DNA of 64,000 bases from an uncultured Clostridia bacterium (GTDB lineage: Bacteria > Bacillota > Clostridia > Peptostreptococcales > Anaerovoracaceae). Positions 42,266 to 51,479 of the stretch are shown piece by piece. Location: NCBI GenBank assembly GCA_938045615.1, contig CALIBC010000180.1, positions 1-64,000 on the forward strand, read 5' to 3'. A program made the position numbers and the translations under genes. The notes below the pieces were generated by a model. It was not told the DNA's origin and did not search any database. It worked only from the letters and a program-made list of their open reading frames with translations. The stretch's first letter is position 1, and each line of letters opens with the position of its first letter.

Positions 42266-43255
42266 ATGGAAGATATTTCGATTGAGTTTGTAAAAAAGAT
42301 CATAAAGCAAAGACCCGATGATATTCACAAAGGCGACTGTGGGAGGGTTCTGATAATTGCGGGTGCCGGCGGGATGGCGGGCGCAGCTGTGCTTTCGGCG
42401 GAAGCGGCGCTGAGAACCGGATCGGGGCTTGTTTATGTCTGCACGTCAAAGGATAATTTTCATGTACTTCAGACTTCCGTTCCGGAGGCGATCTGTATCG
42501 ATATGGAACAAATGAAAGCTGACCTTTTGATCGATTGTCAGGGCGGGCAAAGAAGTTGCGGATCCCAGCCCGAAAATGGCGCGCCCACTACAGGAAGCAA
42601 TCATCCTGCGCTCGTATATGATGCTGTGGGATTCGGTCCGGGGATGGGAACTTCCGAAGCATGTGCCGATATGCTTTGCCGGATTTTCCAGTGCTTCAAA
42701 GGTCCGCTCGTTATAGATGCGGATGGACTGAACTTGATTGCGAAGATGAAACTTGCGAACCGCATAAAAGCGTGTAAAGCCCGTGTTACTCTGACTCCGC
42801 ATGAAGGAGAGGCGCAAAGATTGCTCGGAAACGATTCGTGGTGCAATTGCGCAGACAGAAAGGAAGCGGCGGAGGCTATGGCGGAAAAGTACGGATGCAA
42901 TGTGGTACTTAAGGGCGCGGGCACTCTGGTGGCAAGGCGGAGTGAAGATTCCGGTGTGCGGAGTGCCGGCGGCGCCCAAGCAAGATACGAAATTTTCCGA
43001 AACACCACAGGGAATCCGGGGATGGCAACCGCAGGATCGGGCGATGTGCTCGCAGGTGTGATTACTTCTCTTGCGGGGCAGGGGAGCGGCGATTTTGACG
43101 CCGCAAAAGCGGGAGTATTCATACACGGATACGCAGGTGATATCGCAGCCGCCAAGATGGGTCGATACGGTATGATAGCCGGTGATATAGTGCGTTCGCT
43201 TCCATATGCCATCAGATCCATACAGAGTGGGGGAGAAAGTGCTTTTAATACTTGA
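42266..43255 (+). CDS. nnrD: ADP-dependent (S)-NAD(P)H-hydrate dehydratase
   Basis: A 329-residue ribokinase-like protein: G-R-V-L-I-I-A-G-A-G-G-M-A-G-A near 27-41, G-F-G-P-G-M-G near 119-125, V-I-D-A-D-G-L-N near 146-153, L-T-P-H-E-G-E near 170, and N-P-G-M-A-T-A-G-S-G-D-V-L-A-G near 249-263. It repairs hydrated NAD(P)H using ADP. The N-terminal epimerase (NnrE) half found in many homologues is absent. The start is uncertain: ATG 42266 or GTG 42257, neither with a strong ribosome site. Confidence 0.85.
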   Translation: MEDISIEFVKKIIKQRPDDIHKGDCGRVLIIAGAGGMAGAAVLSAEAALRTGSGLVYVCTSKDNFHVLQTSVPEAICIDMEQMKADLLIDCQGGQRSCGSQPENGAPTTGSNHPALVYDAVGFGPGMGTSEACADMLCRIFQCFKGPLVIDADGLNLIAKMKLANRIKACKARVTLTPHEGEAQRLLGNDSWCNCADRKEAAEAMAEKYGCNVVLKGAGTLVARRSEDSGVRSAGGAQARYEIFRNTTGNPGMATAGSGDVLAGVITSLAGQGSGDFDAAKAGVFIHGYAGDIAAAKMGRYGMIAGDIVRSLPYAIRSIQSGGESAFNT

Positions 43256-43273
43256 GATCGATAGGAGAGTCAA

Positions 43274-44101
43274 ATGAAAAGAGAAAAAAACGAATACTAC
43301 ACGGAGGTGGCCCGCAGAGTCAGAATCGACGTGATCAAGGCTGTCTACAATGCGGGTTCGGGACATCCGGGAGGTTCTCTTTCCGCGGCAGATATTATTA
43401 CAGCGCTGTACTTTGGAGAGATGAACATAGATCCACAGGAGCCGAAAATGAAAGCGCGCGACAAATTCGTTTTGTCGAAGGGGCATGCTGTTCCTGCGCA
43501 GTATGCTGTTTTGGGAGAGAGAGGATATTTCCCGGTGGAGGATATGATGAGCCTGCGTAAACTGGGCAGCCAATTTCAGGGCCACGGAAACTGTCATAAG
43601 ATCCCCGGTATAGAAATGTCGACCGGCTCGCTCGGACAGGGGATCTCCGCTGCTGTCGGAATGGCTTTGGCAAACAGACTCGACAAAAACGGTGCGCGTG
43701 TATATGCTCTTATTGGAGACGGAGAGCTTCAGGAAGGAATGGTATGGGAAGCTTCAATGGCCGCGGCTCATTACAGACTGGATAACTTCTGCGCCATAGT
43801 GGACTGGAACGGGCTTCAGATAGACGGAAAGAACGATGATGTGATGCGTGTGGCACCGATTGCAGACAAATTTGACGCTTTCGGTTTCCATACCGTTGAG
43901 ATAGATGGACATGATTTTTCCGAGATCTTCGATGCTTTGGACGAAGCAAGGAATACAAAGGAAAGGCCGACGGTCATAGTTGCGCATACGGTAAAAGGAA
44001 AAGGCGTTTCTTTTATGGAAAATCAGGCCGGCTGGCACGGCAAGGCTCCCGATGAGATGCAGGCAAGACAAGCGGTCAGAGAACTTGGAGGTGAGTGGTA
44101 A
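43274..44101 (+). CDS. Transketolase, N-terminal (TPP-binding) subunit
   Basis: A 275-residue protein: G-S-G-H-P-G-G-S-L near 26-34, S-K-G-H near 71, G-S-L-G-Q-G near 115-120, and the TPP motif G-D-G-E-L...N-G-L near 146-176. It is half of a split transketolase, a form common in Clostridia. ATAGGAGAG precedes the ATG. The stop overlaps the C-terminal subunit's start (TAATG). It moves two-carbon units in the pentose phosphate pathway; thiT nearby would supply the cofactor's vitamin. Confidence 0.92.
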   Translation: MKREKNEYYTEVARRVRIDVIKAVYNAGSGHPGGSLSAADIITALYFGEMNIDPQEPKMKARDKFVLSKGHAVPAQYAVLGERGYFPVEDMMSLRKLGSQFQGHGNCHKIPGIEMSTGSLGQGISAAVGMALANRLDKNGARVYALIGDGELQEGMVWEASMAAAHYRLDNFCAIVDWNGLQIDGKNDDVMRVAPIADKFDAFGFHTVEIDGHDFSEIFDALDEARNTKERPTVIVAHTVKGKGVSFMENQAGWHGKAPDEMQARQAVRELGGEW

Positions 44102-45030
44102 TGGCAGATAAGACAGCCACAAGACAGGCTTATGGAAAGTTTTTGACGGAAGAAGGGGCAAAAAACAAGGATTTGGTCGTCATGGATGCGGATCTTTCGG
44201 GTTCCACCAAGACCAACGGCTTCGCAAAAGCTTTCCCGGATCGCTTTTTCAATGCCGGGATCGCCGAACAGAATATGATAGGCATGGCAGCCGGACTTGC
44301 AATGTCGGGCAAGACGGTGTGTGCGTCTACATTTGCCATGTTTGCGAGCGGAAGAGCCTTTGAGATAATAAGGAATTCCATAGGATATACCCGCGCCAAC
44401 GTGAAGATCTGCGCTACTCATGCCGGAATAACCGTAGGGGAAGATGGAGCTAGCCACCAGACGTTTGAGGATATTGCGCTGATGCGAACCATTCCGGGGA
44501 TGACTGTGGTTTCACCCTGCGATGCGGAAAGCACAAAGATCCTTCTTGGGCATATAGTGAAAATGAAAGGACCTGCATACGTGCGACTCGGAAGAGCGCC
44601 TGTGCCGGTGTTCTACGATCACATGGCGGATCTGAAAATTGGAAAAGGAAACCGGCTTCGCCCGGGAAAAGATGTGACTGTCATAGCGAACGGAATAATG
44701 GTCACTTCAGCAATGGAAGCCGCTTCGGAAATGGCGGAAATGGGTATAGATGTCAGAGTCATCGACATGCATACAATCAAACCTCTCGATGAAGAAATCA
44801 TTCTCGAAGCCGCAAAAGAGACCGGCAAAATCGTTACGGCTGAGGAACATTCGATAATAGGGGGGCTTGGAGGAGCTGTTTCCGAGTTTTTGTCGAGGGA
44901 ATATCCGGTAAAAATAAAGATGGTAGGTCAGCACGATATCTTCGGGGAATCGGGAAAACCCGATGAACTGCGTGAAAAATATGCGATGACCGACAAAGAC
45001 ATAGTGAAAGCCATAAAGGAGCTTTATTGA
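44101..45030 (+). CDS. Transketolase, C-terminal subunit
   Basis: A 309-residue partner: D-A-D-L-S-G-S-T near 27-34, F-N-A-G-I-A-E-Q-N-M near 51-60 (catalytic Glu), G-E-D-G-A-S-H-Q-T-F near 112-121 and R-L-G-R near 160. I choose ATG 44101 because GGAGG (44087-44091) is nine bases upstream; a GTG at 44095 lies too close to it. Coupled one-base overlap with the N subunit. Confidence 0.92.
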   Translation: MADKTATRQAYGKFLTEEGAKNKDLVVMDADLSGSTKTNGFAKAFPDRFFNAGIAEQNMIGMAAGLAMSGKTVCASTFAMFASGRAFEIIRNSIGYTRANVKICATHAGITVGEDGASHQTFEDIALMRTIPGMTVVSPCDAESTKILLGHIVKMKGPAYVRLGRAPVPVFYDHMADLKIGKGNRLRPGKDVTVIANGIMVTSAMEAASEMAEMGIDVRVIDMHTIKPLDEEIILEAAKETGKIVTAEEHSIIGGLGGAVSEFLSREYPVKIKMVGQHDIFGESGKPDELREKYAMTDKDIVKAIKELY

Positions 45031-45060
45031 GCCCGGCTAGATGAACCTGCCGGGTTTGCT
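45031..45060 (+). terminator. Intrinsic terminator after the transketolase genes
   Basis: CCCGGC / GCCGGG stem around an 11-base loop followed by TTTGCTT. Confidence 0.65.
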
Positions 45061-45116
45061 TAGGTGAACGGATTTGGCGGATGCACAGGTTTCACTAAAG
45101 TTTCACACGTGCGCAG

Positions 45117-45145
45117 TTCCCAAAAAACGGATGTCATGTTATACT
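45117..45145 (+). promoter_or_regulatory. ftsEX operon promoter
   Basis: TGTTATACT (45137-45145) is an extended -10; TTCCCA at 17 bp is a weak -35. The leader to ftsE is about 120 bases and shows no clear structure. AAAGGA precedes the ftsE ATG. Confidence 0.5.
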
Positions 45146-45270
45146 TACTAGATTGTGGGGAGTGTGAAACTATGACTGCCACGCAGGACACAAGTGTGAT
45201 ACGGAGAGCGTGCAAAAAAGAAAAACACGGGTTGATGCAGATAATACCAAACGATGTTTAAAGGATCTTT

Positions 45271-45987
45271 ATGATAACTTTTACCAATGTAACGAAAAAA
45301 TACGGAGAAAACATAGGGCTGGAAAATGCCAGCGTCAACATAGAAAAAGGAGATTTTGTCTTTCTGGTGGGTCCCAGCGGCGCAGGGAAATCCACTTTTA
45401 TAAGATTGATATTGAAAGAAATAAATGCCGACTCTGGAAAGATAAAGGTCGGGGACTACATTGTCACCGAACTTTCGAGCAGGCAGATACCGCAGCTGAG
45501 AAGGAAGATAGGAATAGTCTTTCAGGACTTCAGGCTACTGCCAAAAAAGACTGTGTTTGAGAATGTCGCCTTTGCGATGGAGATCATGCACAAGAGCAGG
45601 AGGCAGATCAGAAAACGCGTGCCGCAGGTGTTGGAATTGATGGGAATAGAGGATATGGGGAATAGGTATCCGCAGGAACTTTCCGCAGGTGAACAGCAAC
45701 GTGTGGCAATCGCAAGAGCCATAATCAACAATCCCAAGGTTCTTATTGCCGATGAGCCCACGGGAAACCTTGACCCGGAAACGGCAACTGGTATAATGGA
45801 GCTTCTCGATGAGATCAATCGCACGGGAACCACGATAGTAATGGTGACGCACGCCAAGGATATAGTGGACAGAATGAACAAACGCGTTATTGCGATAGAA
45901 TCAGGGCACATAGTGCGAGACGATTACGGGCAGTATGGATACGATGAAAGCCTCGACTTCGGGGAGGAGGTATTCACCGATGTTTAG
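45271..45987 (+). CDS. ftsE: Cell division ATP-binding protein FtsE
   Basis: A 238-residue ABC ATPase: Walker A G-P-S-G-A-G-K-S-T near 36-44, Q-loop F-Q-D-F, signature L-S-A-G-E-Q-Q near 140, Walker B L-I-A-D-E-P-T-G-N-L-D near 160-170, and H-loop V-T-H near 194. With FtsX it couples ATP hydrolysis to activation of a peptidoglycan hydrolase. It overlaps ftsX by eight bases. Confidence 0.94.
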   Translation: MITFTNVTKKYGENIGLENASVNIEKGDFVFLVGPSGAGKSTFIRLILKEINADSGKIKVGDYIVTELSSRQIPQLRRKIGIVFQDFRLLPKKTVFENVAFAMEIMHKSRRQIRKRVPQVLELMGIEDMGNRYPQELSAGEQQRVAIARAIINNPKVLIADEPTGNLDPETATGIMELLDEINRTGTTIVMVTHAKDIVDRMNKRVIAIESGHIVRDDYGQYGYDESLDFGEEVFTDV

Positions 45988-46870
45988 ACTTTTCTATAAT
46001 CTGAAGCAGGCCATTCTCCAAATCGTCAGAAATAAAGGAATGGCGGTGGCGTCGATATTCGCCATCACGGCAATGATGCTGATACTGGGGCTCTTCTTTG
46101 TGATAGCCGTGAATGTCAATCTGTTCTCCGAGATGGTCAAGCAGGATTACGATACTGTGGAGGTGTATCTTGAGGATGCGACGGATTCACAGAAGGCGAA
46201 GACCATCATGGACACCATTGAGAATATCAACGGCGTGAGTTCGGTGGAATACAGGACAAAGGAGCAGGCTTTGCAGGTGTTGAAACAGCGCTGGGGAGAG
46301 AGTGGATACCTGCTCGATTCGCTCGGTGAGAATCCACTCCCCAATTCTATCTTGATAAAGGTGGAAAATCTGAATGCGGCGAACAGGGTGAACACCGCCG
46401 CAGGAAAATTGGACGGCGTGGAAAGCACGAAATACTACAAGGAAACCGTGGACAAACTGACCAAGGTCACAAATTTCATGTCGATAGCCGCAATAGTAAT
46501 CATGCTGTTTCTGATAATAGTTTCGATGGTGGTGGTTTCGAATACGATAAAACTCACGGTATTCGCAAGATCCAAAGAAATATCGATAATGAAGTACATT
46601 GGTGCAACCAATTGGTTTGTGAGGGGACCGTTCTTTGTGGAAGGCGTGATACTCGGAATAATTTCTTCGGCAATGGCGGCGGGCGTGACATATTTTCTCT
46701 ATGACAGAATCGTGGATGCCATAGGGATCAAGGTGATGACCATCTTGTCCACACCGCTGGTTCCGGCGGCGTATCTCGCGTCGAACCTTATAATAATATT
46801 TGCGTCCATGGGAGTCGGGATAGGAGCGGTCGGAAGTATCATATCCATGAGGAAATTCCTTGACAAATAG
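45980..46870 (+). CDS. ftsX: Cell division protein FtsX
   Basis: A 296-residue membrane protein: first helix near 22-46, an extracellular domain (~47-160; V-E-V-Y-L, Y-R-T-K-E-Q-A), then three helices near 170-190, 215-240 and 262-285. The coupling segment A-R-S-K-E-I-S-I-M-K-Y-I-G-A-T is typical. ATG 45980 follows GGAGGAGG. The hydrolase gene downstream is its likely partner. Confidence 0.93.
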   Translation: MFRLFYNLKQAILQIVRNKGMAVASIFAITAMMLILGLFFVIAVNVNLFSEMVKQDYDTVEVYLEDATDSQKAKTIMDTIENINGVSSVEYRTKEQALQVLKQRWGESGYLLDSLGENPLPNSILIKVENLNAANRVNTAAGKLDGVESTKYYKETVDKLTKVTNFMSIAAIVIMLFLIIVSMVVVSNTIKLTVFARSKEISIMKYIGATNWFVRGPFFVEGVILGIISSAMAAGVTYFLYDRIVDAIGIKVMTILSTPLVPAAYLASNLIIIFASMGVGIGAVGSIISMRKFLDK

Positions 46871-46961
46871 AATGGAAAGGCTGTTCTTGAGCCGGGATGC
46901 CAAGATTGAGGCATGAAATTTCGGCATTGAGATTAGGATGGATGACGGAGGATATTTGATC

Positions 46962-48011
46962 ATGAAAAGAAAAATACCGGTTGTGGTGCTCACAGTGGCG
47001 ATAGCGGTCTGTTTGGTACCGACATGGTCTATTTTCGGAGCAAAGAGTGTCAAAGAAAAAAAACAAGAACTCAAGAAGGTTCAGAATCAGAAAGACGACG
47101 TGTCAAAAGACTTGAACGATATGAAAATCAAGATCAAGAAGCAGACAAACGAACTTTCCGATATGGAGGAATCCATAAAGGATAAAACCGCGCTTATAGA
47201 AAAATCACAGCAGGATCTGAATCGAACCAAAAGCGATATCAAAAAGAGAAGAAGCGGTCTGAACACGAGGCTGAGAACGATGTACAAGAGCGGTTCGATA
47301 GGTTATCTGGACGTCATTTTGGGTTCGAACAGTGTCGAGGAACTTGTCACGAATGTTGATCTGGTGCAGAAGATATTCTCAAACGATCAGACAATACTCA
47401 CTGAACTGAAAGCGCAGAAAAGAGAAATTGAGACCAAAGAAGCAAAACTTCTAAAAGAGAAAAAGTCGCTTGAGGACGACATAACGGCCGCCAATGAAAC
47501 CAAGTCGTCATTGGATAAAACCAAGGCTAAGCTGCAGAGCAGGTATGAAGAACTCGAGAAGACTGAAAATAGTCTGAAAAAGGCCATAGCCGAAGCCGCA
47601 AGCAACGGAGGGGTTCGTTATGCCGGAGGGAAATGGGCATTTCCGCTAAAGACAAGCTATACTCTTACGGCACATTTCGGCGAGCGAAGAAGCTATGAGA
47701 ATCATCCTGGAGTCGACTTGGCGGTACCCACGGGGACTCCGATCTATGCCGCTCAAAGCGGTAAAGTTGTTACGGCCGGATGGTACGGCGGATACGGAAA
47801 CGCCGTTGTTATCTATCACGGAAACGGTCTGACATCCGTGTACGGGCATAATTCATCCGTTACGGTGAAGTCGGGTCAGCACGTGAGCAGAGGACAACAG
47901 ATATCTTTGGCGGGAAGCACCGGATGGAGCACCGGTTCCCATCTGCACTTTGAGGTGAGAAACAGTTCCGGAAGTCCTATCAGCCCGGGACCATACATAG
48001 GGGTTTCCTAA
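46962..48011 (+). CDS. Secreted coiled-coil M23 peptidase (EnvC/PcsB-like FtsEX partner)
   Basis: A 349-residue protein: signal peptide (1-~25), a long coiled coil (~30-210, Lys/Glu/Asp-rich), and a C-terminal LytM domain with H-P-G-V-D-L near 247-252 and H-L-H-F-E-V near 328-333, the zinc ligands of an active M23 endopeptidase. The coiled coil is the part FtsX normally contacts. CGGAGG precedes ATG 46962. It sits directly after ftsX. Confidence 0.88.
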   Translation: MKRKIPVVVLTVAIAVCLVPTWSIFGAKSVKEKKQELKKVQNQKDDVSKDLNDMKIKIKKQTNELSDMEESIKDKTALIEKSQQDLNRTKSDIKKRRSGLNTRLRTMYKSGSIGYLDVILGSNSVEELVTNVDLVQKIFSNDQTILTELKAQKREIETKEAKLLKEKKSLEDDITAANETKSSLDKTKAKLQSRYEELEKTENSLKKAIAEAASNGGVRYAGGKWAFPLKTSYTLTAHFGERRSYENHPGVDLAVPTGTPIYAAQSGKVVTAGWYGGYGNAVVIYHGNGLTSVYGHNSSVTVKSGQHVSRGQQISLAGSTGWSTGSHLHFEVRNSSGSPISPGPYIGVS

Positions 48012-48103
48012 ACCGTTGACAAAGGATCGCCTGCGTATGGCGACAGTTTGTCGATATGTGATACATATACGAGTAATGAGAGCATTTGGAATGAGAGTAT
48101 TTG

Positions 48104-49744
48104 ATGGTATTGAAACCGAAAATATTGGAACTGCTTAAAAAACGCGGAATAGGCAAAGATGAGATTGATGAGTTCATCTCACCGAGTCCGAAGAAAACAC
48201 ACGATCCATCCCTTCTCCATAATATTGAGGAAGGGGTGGATTTAATACTATCGGCAATTGAGTCGGGCAAGAGAATATGCATATACGGAGACTATGATGC
48301 CGACGGTATCACATCCACAGTTATAATGACGGATGTGATTTCAGAACTGACCGACGACTTGACCTACTATGTTCCATCCCGCTTTGACGAAGGTTACGGC
48401 CTGAACATGGATGCCGTGGATATGATCAAAAAAGACGGTGTGAAACTGCTTGTCACGGTCGATTGTGGGAGCATTTCGGTTGAGGAAGTTGCTCATGCGA
48501 GAGAACTTGGCATGGATGTAATTGTTACCGATCATCACAAGGTCACGGATGTAAAGGCAGGATGCACTGTGATCAATCCAAATCAGCCGGATTGCGATTA
48601 TCCGTGCCCGCATATAGCAGGCTGCGGGGTCGCATTCAAACTGTGCCAGGCCATAGTTGCGGCTGCGAACCTTGATAAAAGGGTACTTTACAGGAATCTG
48701 GATATGCTGGCTATAGGCACTATAGGCGATATAGTGCCGCTTGTGGATGAGAACAGAACTTTTGCAAAGTATGGGTTAAGAGCAATAAACGCCGGAGCCA
48801 GAAGAAATCTAAACATTTTGATCGAAGCGGCGGGACTTACTCCCGGAAAAATTACGACCCGAGATGTTTCTTTCGGTATCGTTCCCCGGCTTAATGCGGC
48901 AGGGCGGCTGGAACATGCGAGCCTTGCCATAGAGATGTTCCTTGAGGAAGACGAGGGGAGGGCAAGAGAAAAGGCGGAAAAACTTTGTCGTCTCAATGAT
49001 GAGAGAAAATCCAAACAGGAGTCCATATATGAAAAGTGCAGACAGATCGTCGAAGAAAAGTATAAAAACGAGGATGTATTTCTGCTCTATATGCCGGATG
49101 CGCACGAAGGTGTAGCAGGCATAGTCGCAGGCAAGGTGAAGGAACGCTATAATCGCCCGACAATACTGCTTACCGATACCGATGAGGGATGTCTTAAGGC
49201 GACCGGACGAAGTGTGGAGGGGGTCGATCTGTTTAAACTTCTAAAAGAGAATGAAACTCTTTTTTTGAAATTCGGCGGACATAGTGCGGCCTGTGGCTTT
49301 ACGATGAGAAAAGAAAATCTGGAAAAGCTGAGAGAAAATCTTAAAAAGCGGCTAAAAAAAATGCTGACGGAAGATTCATCCATACTGACCAAAAGAATTG
49401 AGGCTGAGATCGTTTTGGAACCGGAAGATATTTCCATGGACTTTATGCATCAACTGGATTTGATCGAGCCGTGCGGCTGCATGAATGAAAGACCGCTTAT
49501 GGGAGTTGCGGGCAGATCGGTTGGGATCAGGCGAATAGGGAAAAAAGGACAGTATCTGCAATTTGTGCAGGAACTGAATGACGGAACCACCCTGAGATGC
49601 ACCAATTTCAATGATCCGGACGGAATAGAGAAGAGGATAAATGAAAAACCGGAAAACACTGTAATAGGCAGAATGTCCATAAATTCATGGAACGGATCCG
49701 AAAGCATTCGCATGACGGTAGAAGGATTTGAAAATGAAGATTGA
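48104..49744 (+). CDS. recJ: Single-stranded-DNA-specific exonuclease RecJ
   Basis: A 546-residue DHH-family enzyme: Y-G-D-Y-D-A-D-G near 66-73, V-D-C-G near 123, T-D-H-H near 146-149, I-G-T-I-G-D-I-V-P-L near 204-213, DHHA1 motif G-G-H-S-A-A-C-G-F near 392-400, and a C-terminal OB-like domain. It degrades single-stranded DNA 5'-3' in repair and recombination. Start ATG 48104; the ribosome site is weak. The 3' end overlaps the protease gene. Confidence 0.92.
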   Translation: MVLKPKILELLKKRGIGKDEIDEFISPSPKKTHDPSLLHNIEEGVDLILSAIESGKRICIYGDYDADGITSTVIMTDVISELTDDLTYYVPSRFDEGYGLNMDAVDMIKKDGVKLLVTVDCGSISVEEVAHARELGMDVIVTDHHKVTDVKAGCTVINPNQPDCDYPCPHIAGCGVAFKLCQAIVAAANLDKRVLYRNLDMLAIGTIGDIVPLVDENRTFAKYGLRAINAGARRNLNILIEAAGLTPGKITTRDVSFGIVPRLNAAGRLEHASLAIEMFLEEDEGRAREKAEKLCRLNDERKSKQESIYEKCRQIVEEKYKNEDVFLLYMPDAHEGVAGIVAGKVKERYNRPTILLTDTDEGCLKATGRSVEGVDLFKLLKENETLFLKFGGHSAACGFTMRKENLEKLRENLKKRLKKMLTEDSSILTKRIEAEIVLEPEDISMDFMHQLDLIEPCGCMNERPLMGVAGRSVGIRRIGKKGQYLQFVQELNDGTTLRCTNFNDPDGIEKRINEKPENTVIGRMSINSWNGSESIRMTVEGFENED

Positions 49745-50912
49745 AAAAAATAAATTTATAAGAGTGATCGTCATTACGATTTGCATGACTGTCGCTGCTG
49801 TGGCTGTTATCTTTTTCGTATTTTGTCGGATAACAGGAAGAAGCCTGATAAAAAACGAGGATTATAACCTTGCAAAAAATATCACCGCAAAGTACGGTAA
49901 ACTCTATGCCATACAAGAAAAGATGAATAAGGACGGGTATTTCAAAGTCAGCAAAAGCAAACAGATGGATGCGGTCTACAAGGCTCTTGTAAAGAGTCTG
50001 AAGGATCCGTATTCCGAGTATTTTACGGCAAAAGAAGCCAAAGAATGGAACAGCCGTCTCAACGGTACTTTTTACGGCATAGGCGTTATTTTCGCACAGA
50101 ACAAAAAAGGGGATTTCGTAATAGGCGAAGTTGTCGAAAAGAGCCCCGCCGAAGTGGCAGGATTGAAAAAGAACGATATCATAAAAAAGGTGGATGGGAA
50201 GAAATATAAGTCGGCAGAAACTCTGAAAAAAGCGATAACCGGAAAATCGGGCAGCAAAGTCAAACTCACGTATGGACGCGGGAGAAAAACCGTGACTGTA
50301 ACAATAGTGAGGGGCAAGGTGACCGAGTTCACGGTAAAAGGAACGTTAACAAAGGGGAAAATAGGGTATATAAGGATTAGTTCTTTTGCGGAAAAGACCG
50401 CCGAAGAATTCAAGACCGAACTTGCCGCCATAGAGAAAAAGAACGCCAAAGGAGTGGTGATAGATATACGCGCAAACGGCGGCGGATACGCAAATCAGGG
50501 GGTAAAGATAGCCGACATGCTTTTGCCGGAATGCACGATAATGTATGTGCGAGACAGCAAGGGAAAGAAAACATATTTCAATTCTGCAGAAGGCGCTACC
50601 AAGCTGAAATACGTTTTGCTGGTTGACGGCAATACCGCAAGCACATCCGAGATCCTTACCGCCGCTGTGAAAGACAACCGTGGAGGTGCCATAGTCGGAA
50701 GCAAAACATTCGGCAAAGGCGTGATGCAGGTCGAGTATCCGTTTAAAGACGGTTCTGCACTGAAACTTACCACCAATCAATACTTTTCACCGAAAGGGCA
50801 TAGCATCAACAAGAAAGGTATAAAACCGGATTACAATGTACCGCTTAACCCGGGGGACAAAGTCGATAAGCAGCTGAACAAAGCACTTGAACTTCTGAAG
50901 TCACCCAAATAG
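49734..50912 (+). CDS. S41-family C-terminal processing peptidase
   Basis: A 392-residue protein: N-terminal membrane anchor (about 8-28), PDZ domain (~105-195; G-I-G-V-I-F, P-A-E-V-A-G-L), and S41 core with the catalytic Ser in T-A-S-T-S-E-I-L near 301-308 and Lys in T-F-G-K-G near 325. ATG 49734 lies eight bases after GAAGGA and overlaps recJ by 11 bases. Related CtpB-type proteases cleave extracytoplasmic regulators or wall hydrolases; ftsEX-M23 lies just upstream. Confidence 0.9.
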   Translation: MKIEKNKFIRVIVITICMTVAAVAVIFFVFCRITGRSLIKNEDYNLAKNITAKYGKLYAIQEKMNKDGYFKVSKSKQMDAVYKALVKSLKDPYSEYFTAKEAKEWNSRLNGTFYGIGVIFAQNKKGDFVIGEVVEKSPAEVAGLKKNDIIKKVDGKKYKSAETLKKAITGKSGSKVKLTYGRGRKTVTVTIVRGKVTEFTVKGTLTKGKIGYIRISSFAEKTAEEFKTELAAIEKKNAKGVVIDIRANGGGYANQGVKIADMLLPECTIMYVRDSKGKKTYFNSAEGATKLKYVLLVDGNTASTSEILTAAVKDNRGGAIVGSKTFGKGVMQVEYPFKDGSALKLTTNQYFSPKGHSINKKGIKPDYNVPLNPGDKVDKQLNKALELLKSPK

Positions 50913-51035
50913 ACGGTGTACACATGATTTTCGGGCGTAAAGGGAAAGACACTGGGGGATTTTGCCGGCATGCACCTGACAATAAGCAACGAAAACTCGA
51001 TGAAAACCTGCCGCTGTCACGGCCCCCTGAACTCA

Positions 51036-51064
51036 TTGACGTTAAAGTACAAAAGTGGTACACT
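51036..51064 (+). promoter_or_regulatory. Promoter of the YerC-like regulator operon
   Basis: TTGACG (51036-51041), exactly 17 bp, then TACACT (51059-51064). The repeats at 51072-51097 lie directly downstream, at the expected transcript start. Confidence 0.7.
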
Positions 51065-51071
51065 ATCAGTG

Positions 51072-51097
51072 GAATTCGACTTACCGAATTCGACTTA
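51072..51097. repeat. Two 12-bp direct repeats just downstream of the promoter, possible operator
   Basis: GAATTCGACTTA occurs at 51072-51083 and 51086-51097, a 14-bp period. A looser copy, GGATTCGACGA, follows near 51114. Placement over the transcript start fits autoregulation by the TrpR-like protein. Confidence 0.5.
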
Positions 51098-51154
51098 GGA
51101 GATTCGGCATCTAGGATTCGACGAATGATGTTTTAATGGATGGAGGAAAATTTT

Positions 51155-51448
51155 ATGTCTTATGAATCAAAATACAAACGCGCCGATATCGACGAATTGT
51201 TCGATGCGGTTTTGATGCTTAAGGATTACGAGGATTGTTACCGTTTCTTTGAAGATATCTGCACGGTCAATGAAATTCACGCCATTGCGCAGCGTTTGCA
51301 GGTGGCGAAACTGCTTTCTCAGGGACACACATACAATGAGATCGAGCAGGAAACCAAGGCATCGACGGCAACGATAAGCAGAATAAACAAGTGCCTTGTT
51401 TACGGTGCGGACGGGTATAAGCGCGTGCTTGAACGTTTGGGGAAATAG
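51155..51448 (+). CDS. YerC/YecD-family TrpR-like regulator
   Basis: A 97-residue helical protein: L-F-D-A-V-L-M-L-K-D, C-Y-R-F-F-E-D-I-C-T, E-I-H-A-I-A-Q-R-L-Q-V-A-K-L-L and the HTH H-T-Y-N-E-I-E-Q-E-T-K-A-S-T-A-T-I-S-R. This matches the TrpR-superfamily group YerC, whose ligand is not established. The ATG at 51155 has GGAGG eight bases upstream; an earlier ATG at 51140 would overlap that site and is rejected. Confidence 0.88.
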   Translation: MSYESKYKRADIDELFDAVLMLKDYEDCYRFFEDICTVNEIHAIAQRLQVAKLLSQGHTYNEIEQETKASTATISRINKCLVYGADGYKRVLERLGK

Positions 51449-51479
51449 GCATCTGCCATCCCTGAAAAGTGTGGACATT

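Noticed and set aside
45064..45261. 65-residue open frame before ftsE
   Set aside because: It spans the ftsE promoter (extended -10 at 45137-45145), lacks a good ribosome site and has no protein-like pattern.
50924..51136. 70-residue open frame before the YerC-like gene
   Set aside because: It runs through a near-consensus promoter and the operator-like repeats, and has no ribosome site.
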